Source: an uncultured Ruminococcus sp.
Lineage (GTDB): Bacteria > Bacillota > Clostridia > Oscillospirales > Acutalibacteraceae
Length of the DNA stretch: 5,064 bases
Direction of reading: 5' to 3'
NCBI GenBank assembly: GCA_900554995.1
Contig: USJJ01000121.1
Location: 1-5,064, forward strand
Part shown: positions 1-5,064 of the stretch, in pieces
Layout: each line of letters starts with the position of its first letter
How positions within the stretch are numbered: position 1 is the stretch's first letter
Program-made: the position numbers and the translations under genes
The notes under the pieces: model-generated
Seen by the model: the letters and a program-made list of their open reading frames with translations, nothing else
Database searches by the model: none
What the model was told of the DNA's origin: nothing

Positions 1-189
1 AGTGCCGCCGCCGAAATAAAGTGTGTCGGCATTTCTCTCAAGCTTATCCGACCAGATTTCCATACTTTCGACAAGAGAAATTGTGTACATATCCCTGTCG
101 GATTCGTCGCTACGCATCGAATAAAAATCGCAGTAAGGACACTTAGTTTTGCAAAATGGTATATGAAGATATAATCCGATATTATCCAT
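1..189 (-). CDS. hemW: HemW-like radical SAM protein, N-terminal part (runs off window)
   Basis: Only the first 63 codons are inside the window; the gene continues past base 1. The translation opens MDNIGLYLHIPFC and has the radical SAM cluster motif CKTKCPYC (C13, C17, C20) followed by DFYS. It ends at the window edge in LYFGGGT, the start of the SAM-binding GGGTPS motif. The order HIPFC-x3-C-x-YCDF is typical of HemW (formerly called HemN-like or YggW), a cytoplasmic 4Fe-4S/SAM protein regarded as a haem chaperone or insertase rather than a true oxygen-independent coproporphyrinogen oxidase. The ATG at 187-189 is chosen because GGAG (195-198 on the complement) lies five bases upstream. In many Firmicutes hemW directly follows lepA and precedes hrcA-grpE-dnaK; here a transporter gene lies between lepA and hemW. 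The family call is firm; separating HemW from other HemN-like paralogues needs the missing C-terminus. Confidence 0.88.
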   Translation of the reverse strand, partial: MDNIGLYLHIPFCKTKCPYCDFYSMRSDESDRDMYTISLVESMEIWSDKLERNADTLYFGGGT

Positions 190-198
190 AATTTCTCC

Positions 199-233
199 GA
201 AAAATAACGGACTGTTCTTTCGAGCAGTCCGTT
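199..233 (-). terminator. Intrinsic terminator after the transporter gene
   Basis: On the minus strand a 12-position stem (222-233 pairing with 206-217) closes on a GAAA tetraloop (218-221). It has one C/A mismatch near the loop, and its outer nine base pairs, AACGGACTG with CAGTCCGTT, are perfect. The RNA continues A then UUUUU (200-205), giving a classic Rho-independent terminator. It starts ten bases after the transporter stop codon, and its U-tract runs straight into the hemW ribosome binding site. Confidence 0.88.
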
Positions 234-243
234 GATTTGATAA

Positions 244-1773
244 TTATTTCTGTTCAGCAGATGCTTCTGCCATTTCAAGCTCGTGAGCCTTGTTAAGTTC
301 CTTTGCAGTCTCTGCACGGCGCTCTGCAAGCTCCTTATACATTCTCGCTCTTGTCTCGGAGTCGATGTTGTAGAAGAGCTTCGGAATAATACCGATAAGA
401 CCCGTTGCCGCAGGAAGAAGAGTAGTCATTGTAAACAGGAGTCTTTCTGTTCTGTCGCTCTGCTGTTTCGGCTTAAGACCCTGCTTGTAGCCGATGATAC
501 CGAGAAGAGCTGAGCTGAAGCCGTTTGTAAATGTTGCAACAAGCTTCCTTGCAAGACCCTTAACAACGCCTGCCATAGCCTCTGTACGGTAGCCGTTCTG
601 CCACTCGCCGTAGTCGATTGCTTCGTTTCTGATCTCCTCGGGAACGACCTTACGCATAGCGTAAACAAAGTTCCACAGAGTTTCTCTGATCATAAATGCG
701 GCAATCATCGGGATTGTCTTCTTATAATTCTTGTTTATGCTGCCGAAGAGATAAACGCCGAGGTAGAGGAAGTCGCCCCAGTGTGAACCGACAGCCCACA
801 GGGTTCTCGTTGAGAACTTCTCACGGAGCTTGTCAACATAAGCGTAGGAAGCATATGTAACGAACATACCCGGAATACCGACAATGAGCTTTGCTGATCC
901 GGCGTTAAGAACGCTGATGTAATACAGCGAGATGTTTGTTCCGACAGCAAACTGGCTGAGAAATTCGGAAATAGTCAGAAGCATAAGCGGACGTGACTTG
1001 AACAGCGATCCGACTGCCCCCTTGAAGGTCGGCTTTTCAACTGATTGAAGAACTCTTTCTCTAACCTTAAAGGAGAAGAAAAGAGCGAGGATACCCGCGC
1101 AGAGAGCGGTGCCGACACCCATATAAACAAAGAGTGATGTCATCTTAATCTTGAGCTTGTTGTGGTTAACAAGGTCGATGAGGACAGTACATACCTGGTT
1201 CGGGATGTTCTCGACAAGACTTGAGAACAGGTTTGCCTGGTTGATAAGACGAGTTCTGTCGAAAACATCGGGTGTTATTGTTGCGATGATACCTGTCTTT
1301 GAGATCTCATAAAGTGAGGTCGCCAGGTTTTGCAGCATTTGTAACACAAAGTACGTTATGATTTTCGGCATATATGTACCCGAGGTTTCGGGGAACATTA
1401 CGGGCATACCCCAGAAAATCATAGCCATTATCGTACCCGGGAGGGCATAGATAATAAGATACGGTTTGAATTTACCGAATCTTGTGTTTGTACGGTCAAC
1501 AATAGATGCAAGAAACAAGTCGTTAATGATATCCCAAATGCTGACAACAACGCTGATGATCGCCTGCCACCAATAGGAGATGACGAGAACGTCAGTCAGG
1601 TAGTATGTCTTGTTCTGATCCAGATTGAAGCTCTGAGCAATATCGAAAAGAACATAGGTGAAAGTTTCTTTACTTCCGACGTAACGTCTGCCCTTGGGCA
1701 GCTTACGCTTGGCAGCTTTCTGCTCTTCCGGCTCTGCCTGAGAGGTCTGAACTTCTTTAGTTTCAGCAGCCAT
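244..1773 (-). CDS. GPH-family (MelB-like) cation:sugar symporter homologue, MFS
   Basis: This 509-residue multi-spanning membrane protein resembles the glycoside-pentoside-hexuronide:cation symporters (MFS_2). The key signature is in the second helix and following loop: WDIIND at 80-85, then DRTNTRFGKFKPYL at 93-106, matching the family WDxxxDPxxGxxxDRTRTRWGRFRP pattern. Further family motifs are TPDVFDRTRL (167-176) and DYGEWQNGYRTE (387-398) in the central to C-terminal half. By analogy with MelB, acidic residues D81 and D85, four apart, would contribute to cation binding. It departs from the family in reading NDLFLAS instead of NDPxxG, and it has a lysine/glutamate-rich N-terminal extension (about 30 residues) and a charged, probably helical C-terminal tail (about 470-509), both presumably cytoplasmic. 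The substrate cannot be read from sequence; no sugar hydrolase lies beside it here. The ATG at 1771-1773 follows a strong TAAGGAGGT (1779-1787). The gene has its own promoter and terminator, so it can be a single-gene transcription unit. Confidence 0.85.
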   Translation of the reverse strand: MAAETKEVQTSQAEPEEQKAAKRKLPKGRRYVGSKETFTYVLFDIAQSFNLDQNKTYYLTDVLVISYWWQAIISVVVSIWDIINDLFLASIVDRTNTRFGKFKPYLIIYALPGTIMAMIFWGMPVMFPETSGTYMPKIITYFVLQMLQNLATSLYEISKTGIIATITPDVFDRTRLINQANLFSSLVENIPNQVCTVLIDLVNHNKLKIKMTSLFVYMGVGTALCAGILALFFSFKVRERVLQSVEKPTFKGAVGSLFKSRPLMLLTISEFLSQFAVGTNISLYYISVLNAGSAKLIVGIPGMFVTYASYAYVDKLREKFSTRTLWAVGSHWGDFLYLGVYLFGSINKNYKKTIPMIAAFMIRETLWNFVYAMRKVVPEEIRNEAIDYGEWQNGYRTEAMAGVVKGLARKLVATFTNGFSSALLGIIGYKQGLKPKQQSDRTERLLFTMTTLLPAATGLIGIIPKLFYNIDSETRARMYKELAERRAETAKELNKAHELEMAEASAEQK

Positions 1774-1805
1774 GCTTTACCTCCTTACTGATTTATACAA
1801 ATTTG

Positions 1806-1842
1806 CTTTTACATTATAGCACAAATTATATTGAACTTGCAA
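1806..1842 (-). promoter_or_regulatory. Sigma-A type promoter with extended -10 for the transporter gene
   Basis: The minus strand has a perfect -10 TATAAT (1813-1818) preceded by TG and one base, making the extended -10 TGCTATAAT. A partial -35, TTGCAA (1837-1842), lies 18 bases upstream. Predicted transcription would start near 1806, giving a leader of about 30 bases with a strong ribosome binding site. It lies in the 99-base AT-rich gap after lepA, so the transporter can be expressed independently of lepA. No operator or inverted repeat of regulator type is evident around it. Confidence 0.72.
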
Positions 1843-1872
1843 CAGTTATTTTAAATAATTATCAAAATTTAA

Positions 1873-3684
1873 TTATTCGTCCAGTTTCAAAATTGACATA
1901 AATGCTTCCTGAGGAACCTCGACTGTGCCGAACTGCCTCATTCGCTTCTTGCCATCTTTCTGTTTTTCAAGCAGCTTTTTCTTTCTCGTTATATCACCGC
2001 CGTAGCACTTGGCAAGAACGTCCTTGCGCATCGCCTTGATGGTCTCACGGGCAATTACCTTTCCTCCGACCGCAATCTGAACGGGAATTTCAAACATCTG
2101 TCTCGGAATGTTGTCCTTGAGTTTTTCGGCGATTTTTCTCGCTCTGCCATATGCCTTTTCGCTGTGGATAATGAACGAAAGCGCATCAATCATATCTCCG
2201 TTGAGAAGAACATCGAGCTTTACGAGATTTGAACGAGCATAGCCCTCAATTTCGTAGTCGAATGAAGCGTAGCCCTTGGTTCTCGACTTGAGAACATCAA
2301 AGAAATCGTAAATGATTTCGTTCAGCGGCAGATCGTATGCAATATCGACTCGGTCGGGCGTAACATACGTCATATTTTTAAATACGCCACGGCGCTCCTG
2401 ACAAAGATCCATAATTGCGCCGACATACTCATTCGGAGCGTAGATATTTGCATTTGTTATTGGTTCTTCGCAATAGTCGATAAATGCGGGATCGGGATAT
2501 TTTGTCGGGTTGTCAATTTCCATAACCGTTCCGTCAGTCAGGTGAATTTTATAAACAACGCTCGGAACAGTGGTAACAAGATCGAGATCGTATTCACGTT
2601 CAAGTCTCTCCTGAATTATTTCAAGGTGGAGAAGTCCGAGAAATCCGCAACGAAAACCAAATCCCAAAGCTCCCGAGGTCTCGGGCTCAAAGGAAAGAGA
2701 GGCATCATTGAGCTGAAGCTTACTCAGGGCGTCACGCAGAGCCTCATAATCGGCGCCGTCGGCAGGGTAGATACCGCAGAAAACCATCGGATTAACCTTT
2801 CGGTAGCCGGGAAGAGCCTCATCGGCGGGATATTCTGCAGTTGTAACAGTGTCACCGACTCTTGCATCGCCGACTGTTTTTATCGAAGCGGTTATATATC
2901 CAACCTCGCCGGAGGTAAGCTTGCTTGCGGGTTCCATTGAAGTTGCCCTCATATATCCGACCTCAACAACGGTAAATTCTGCACCCGTCGCCATCATTTT
3001 CATTGTGTCACCGGCTTTGATCTTGCCGTCGACAACACGGACGTAAACAATAACACCCTTGTAGTTGTCATAAACCGAGTCAAAGACAAGCGCCCTGAGA
3101 GGCTTGCTGTCGTCGGAATCCAGAGGAGCGGGTATATCGGAAACAATTTTTTCAAGCACTGCCTCAACGTTTTCCCCCGTTTTTGCCGAAACTCTCGGTG
3201 CGTCCGAGCAGTCAAGGCCTATAACATCCTCAACCTCCTCGGCGACACGGTCGGGGTCGGCGGCAGGCAGGTCAATCTTATTGATTATCGGAACAATCTC
3301 AAGGTCGTGGTCAAGCGCAAGGTAGGTGTTTGCAAGCGTCTGAGCCTCAACGCCCTGTGATGCGTCAACGATCAGCAATGCGCCCTCGCAGGCGGCAAGC
3401 GAACGCGAAACCTCATAGTTGAAGTCAACGTGACCCGGTGTGTCAATGAGGTTCAGCTCATATTCTTCGCCGTCCTTGGCCTTGTAATTGAGCTTGACGG
3501 CGTGCGCCTTGATCGTGATTCCACGCTCCCTTTCAAGATCCATGTCGTCAAGAAGCTGTTCGGTCATATCGCGAACAGCGACCGACTCCGTAAGCTCAAG
3601 CAGACGGTCTGCAAGAGTGGATTTGCCGTGGTCAATGTGAGCGATTATGGAAAAATTTCTTATATGGTCTTTTTTTACAGCCAA
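1873..3684 (-). CDS. lepA: Elongation factor 4 (LepA), translational GTPase
   Basis: LepA/EF-4 is a ribosome-associated GTPase related to EF-G, proposed to back-translocate or remodel stalled ribosomes and to assist initiation or subunit assembly. All G motifs are present (numbering from the TTG at 3684): G1 AHIDHGKST (15-23), G2 RGITIK (54-59), G3 DTPGHVDF (81-88), G4 NKID (135-138), G5 SAK (166-168). Domain II and the EF-G-like III/V domains follow, and the LepA-specific C-terminal domain closes the protein with [11 protein letters not shown] (from residue 560) and [15 protein letters not shown], a hallmark separating it from EF-G and TypA. Translation from this TTG gives 603 residues, in the usual family range of about 600. 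The reading frame stays open to another TTG at 3703-3705 (610 residues), but only the inner TTG has a Shine-Dalgarno, AGAGGTGA, correctly spaced. No truncation or frameshift is seen. It lies downstream of a polysaccharide-type aminotransferase and upstream of a transporter. Confidence 0.97.
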   Translation of the reverse strand: MAVKKDHIRNFSIIAHIDHGKSTLADRLLELTESVAVRDMTEQLLDDMDLERERGITIKAHAVKLNYKAKDGEEYELNLIDTPGHVDFNYEVSRSLAACEGALLIVDASQGVEAQTLANTYLALDHDLEIVPIINKIDLPAADPDRVAEEVEDVIGLDCSDAPRVSAKTGENVEAVLEKIVSDIPAPLDSDDSKPLRALVFDSVYDNYKGVIVYVRVVDGKIKAGDTMKMMATGAEFTVVEVGYMRATSMEPASKLTSGEVGYITASIKTVGDARVGDTVTTAEYPADEALPGYRKVNPMVFCGIYPADGADYEALRDALSKLQLNDASLSFEPETSGALGFGFRCGFLGLLHLEIIQERLEREYDLDLVTTVPSVVYKIHLTDGTVMEIDNPTKYPDPAFIDYCEEPITNANIYAPNEYVGAIMDLCQERRGVFKNMTYVTPDRVDIAYDLPLNEIIYDFFDVLKSRTKGYASFDYEIEGYARSNLVKLDVLLNGDMIDALSFIIHSEKAYGRARKIAEKLKDNIPRQMFEIPVQIAVGGKVIARETIKAMRKDVLAKCYGGDITRKKKLLEKQKDGKKRMRQFGTVEVPQEAFMSILKLDE

Positions 3685-3688
3685 AATA

Positions 3689-3696
3689 TCACCTCT
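3689..3696 (-). promoter_or_regulatory. lepA ribosome binding site that decides the start
   Basis: The minus strand reads AGAGGTGA and then four bases (TATT) before the TTG at 3682-3684, so the GAGG core is seven bases from the start. An upstream in-frame TTG (3703-3705) has no purine-rich sequence before it and would place this Shine-Dalgarno inside the coding region. The inner TTG is therefore preferred. Confidence 0.85.
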
Positions 3697-3720
3697 GTGA
3701 TACAAATTATGTTAAGAACC

Positions 3721-3761
3721 TGAAAAGGACAGGCTATTTAAACACCGATAGCCTGTCCGGG
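3721..3761 (-). terminator. Intrinsic terminator closing the aminotransferase operon
   Basis: A perfect 11-base-pair stem, GGACAGGCTAT (3748-3758 on the complement) with ATAGCCTGTCC (3727-3737), encloses a ten-base loop. On the minus strand it is followed by UUUU (3723-3726). It begins 13 bases after the aminotransferase stop codon. A TTTT run also lies on the plus-strand side (3762-3765), but no plus-strand gene converges on it, so the minus-strand role is the likely one. Only about 26 bases separate its U-tract from the lepA ribosome binding site. Confidence 0.85.
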
Positions 3762-3771
3762 TTTTGATTAA

Positions 3772-4908
3772 TTATTTATTAAAAACTTTCCTGACAACCG
3801 AGGCAACTCTCTGAAGATCCTCCTCGGTCATTGCTGTTCCCGAGGGCATACATACGCCTCTGCGGAAGATATCGTTACCGACACTCTCTCCCTCTTTACA
3901 GCTGATGAAATCCATCTCGGAGAAAATCGGCTGATTGTGCATCGGGTTCCATGCACGTCTGGATTCGATATTATTTTCCTCAAGAGCATTGATTATCTCA
4001 TCGGGAGTAACATCGCTACCCTCGTTGATTGTTATTACACTGAGCCAGAAATTCGGTTTGCAGCCATCAAGGACGGGAGCCATCTGAACGGGGAGATCAG
4101 CAAACACCTCTTTATAGAATTCGTAGTTGCGAACTCTTGCGGCGATTCTCTCGTCCATATTTTTCAGCTGCCCTCTGCCGATACCTGCACAGATGTTGGA
4201 CATTCTGTAATTATATCCAATCTCGTTGTGAAGATAGTAGTTAACATTTTCTTTGGATTGATTCGACCAGAAATGAATCTTTTTAATGGCTTCGGGGTCA
4301 TCCGAAAGAGCCATACCGCCGCCCGAGGTCGTTACGATCTTATTTCCGTTAAATGAGAGTGCACTCACTTTGCCGAATGTGCCGCACTTTCTTCCCTTGT
4401 AGGTTGTGCCGAGAGCCTCAGCCGCATCCTCAAGAATCGGAACATTATATTTCTCACAAAGCGGTATGATTTTATCATAATTTGCGCTGTTTCCGTAAAG
4501 ATCAACGACAATAACTGCTTTTGGCAGCTTGCCCATGGCATCATACTTTTCAAAGGCAATTTTCAGTGCATTCGGATCCATATTAAAGCTCTCATAATCG
4601 GAATCAATAAAAACGAGCTTTGCTCCGAGGTAAGCAACGGGATTACAGCTTCCCGAAAAAGTGAAGTCGGAACAGAAAACGATATCATCTTTGCCTACGC
4701 CGAGATATTTCAATCCCATATGAATGGCACCTGTGCCCGATGCGAGCGCAACACTGTACTTTGCTCCGACATATTCACACATTTCCTTTTCAAAGCCCGT
4801 AAGATTGGGACCGAACGGAGATATCCAGTTCGTTTGAAACGCTTCGTTGATGAAGCTGATTTCAGTGCCGTTCATACAGGGCGGGGAAAGGTAAATTCTT
4901 TTGTTCAT
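3772..4908 (-). CDS. DegT/DnrJ/EryC1/StrS-family sugar aminotransferase (EpsN/PglE-like)
   Basis: This 378-residue PLP-dependent fold-type I aminotransferase is full length for its family. It would transfer an amino group, usually from glutamate, to the keto carbon of a nucleotide-activated keto-deoxy sugar, in the cytoplasm, to make an amino sugar for a surface polysaccharide or glycan. The N-terminus (RIYLSPPCMNGTE, then TNWISPFGPN at 26-35) is characteristic of the EpsN/PglE/PseC-like branch. The cofactor residues are visible: SGT (57-59) for phosphate binding, EDAAEALG (160-167) with D161 facing the pyridine nitrogen, and SFNGNKIVTTSGGGM (185-199) with K190 as the Schiff-base lysine. The ATG at 4906-4908 has only a weak Shine-Dalgarno-like GAAGTG (4915-4920), and the gene starts 22 bases after the upstream stop, so translation may be coupled. 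By analogy the product could be a UDP-4-amino-4,6-dideoxy-GlcNAc-type sugar, but the exact substrate is inferred only. A terminator follows, so this is the last gene of its operon. Confidence 0.9.
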   Translation of the reverse strand: MNKRIYLSPPCMNGTEISFINEAFQTNWISPFGPNLTGFEKEMCEYVGAKYSVALASGTGAIHMGLKYLGVGKDDIVFCSDFTFSGSCNPVAYLGAKLVFIDSDYESFNMDPNALKIAFEKYDAMGKLPKAVIVVDLYGNSANYDKIIPLCEKYNVPILEDAAEALGTTYKGRKCGTFGKVSALSFNGNKIVTTSGGGMALSDDPEAIKKIHFWSNQSKENVNYYLHNEIGYNYRMSNICAGIGRGQLKNMDERIAARVRNYEFYKEVFADLPVQMAPVLDGCKPNFWLSVITINEGSDVTPDEIINALEENNIESRRAWNPMHNQPIFSEMDFISCKEGESVGNDIFRRGVCMPSGTAMTEEDLQRVASVVRKVFNK

Positions 4909-4930
4909 TTACTACACTTCTTTTCGCAAA

Positions 4931-5064
4931 TTATTCGTTATCTATTTTCTTTCCTTTATCGTTTTCACTGCTGTGCGGCGCTCCTCCGTAACCATAGCCG
5001 TAACCGTTATCGCCGTAACCGTAGCCGTAGCCGTTACCGCCGTAACCATAACCGTAGCCGTTGC
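4931..5064 (-). CDS. C-terminal end of a Gly-Tyr-repeat protein, probably a CpsD/EpsB-type tyrosine kinase (partial)
   Basis: Only the last 43 codons and the TAA stop (4931-4933) are in the window; the gene begins beyond base 5064. The visible protein is three 9-residue units of the form NGYGYGYG followed by G or D, nine tyrosines in 27 residues, and then a hydrophilic tail, APHSSENDKGKKIDNE. Capsule/exopolysaccharide tyrosine autokinases of Firmicutes (for example CpsD with its YGX repeats) end in just such a tyrosine cluster that is autophosphorylated. The next gene, 22 bases on, is a polysaccharide-type aminotransferase, so a kinase or kinase/chain-length fusion is the best guess. No catalytic Walker motif is visible, so this rests on the tail and the context. 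The frame is supported by base differences between repeat units falling mainly at third codon positions. Alternatives include a glycine-rich surface or RNA-binding protein. Confidence 0.6.
   Translation of the reverse strand, partial: NGYGYGYGGNGYGYGYGDNGYGYGYGGAPHSSENDKGKKIDNE
4982..5062 (-). repeat. Three tandem 27-base units encoding NGYGYGYG(G/D)
   Basis: Unit 1 is 5036-5062, unit 2 is 5009-5035 and unit 3 is 4982-5008, in order of translation. Units 1 and 2 differ at three of 27 bases, units 2 and 3 at five; apart from the ninth codon (G, D, G) all differences are synonymous. Further units may lie beyond the window edge. Confidence 0.9.

Noticed and set aside
1825..1830. Second TATAAT on the minus strand upstream of the transporter
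   Set aside because: It has no -35-like hexamer at 16-18 bases and no TG extension; the TATAAT at 1813-1818 is better on both counts.
1854..1877. AT-only inverted repeat (AATAATTA with TAATTATT) at the lepA stop as a lepA terminator
   Set aside because: The stem has no G-C pair and overlaps the stop codon, and it is not followed by a proper U-run. It reflects AT-rich spacer composition, so lepA read-through into the transporter gene remains possible.
2542..2940. 132-residue open frame on the plus strand inside lepA
   Set aside because: It is antisense to a highly conserved region of lepA, has no recognisable domain, and arises from codon bias of the real gene.
3937..4356. 139-residue open frame on the plus strand inside the aminotransferase gene
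   Set aside because: It overlaps the PLP-lysine region of a clear aminotransferase on the other strand and shows no plausible protein character.
4982..5062. Short tandem repeats as a CRISPR array or a non-coding satellite
   Set aside because: There are no unique spacers between units, and the units keep an intact reading frame with synonymous differences, so this is a protein repeat.
4942..5064. Alternative open frame through the repeat region (Ala/Thr/Val-rich, ending in a TAG)
   Set aside because: It is open only because the repeat lacks stops in that frame. Base differences between repeat units fall at third positions of the Gly-Tyr frame, which supports that frame as the coding one.

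Overview
The window carries five protein genes, all on the minus strand, so transcription runs from the high-coordinate end to the low. The organism looks like a low-to-mid GC Gram-positive, probably a gut-type Clostridia (Oscillospiraceae/Ruminococcaceae-like). The grounds are moderate GC, AAGGAGG-type ribosome binding sites, a TTG start on lepA, a lepA/hemW neighbourhood, and an EpsN-like aminotransferase behind a Gly-Tyr-tailed protein of the kind seen in Firmicutes capsule/exopolysaccharide loci. This placement is inferred, because no taxonomic marker can be searched here.

Layout in the direction of transcription: (i) 5064-4931 is the C-terminal end of a protein finishing in three 9-residue Gly-Tyr repeats and a charged tail, probably a bacterial tyrosine kinase of the CpsD/EpsB type. 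(ii) 22 bases later comes a DegT/DnrJ/EryC1/StrS-family PLP aminotransferase resembling EpsN/PglE (4908-3772), closed by a strong hairpin (3727-3758). These two appear to be the end of a surface-polysaccharide operon. (iii) lepA (elongation factor 4, 3684-1873) has its start corrected here to a TTG with a good Shine-Dalgarno. (iv) A GPH-family (MelB-like) cation:sugar symporter homologue (1773-244) has its own extended -10 promoter and an intrinsic terminator (199-233). (v) The first 63 codons of hemW, a radical SAM haem chaperone, run off the window at base 1.

The main points of interest are the tyrosine-rich repeat tail; the transporter gene sitting between lepA and hemW, which are direct neighbours in many Firmicutes; and the very tight packing of terminators against the next gene's ribosome binding site, which leaves lepA and hemW without an obvious promoter. 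I saw no mobile element, CRISPR array, tRNA or rRNA. No wholly new system is evident: the genes are recognisable families in a somewhat unusual order.
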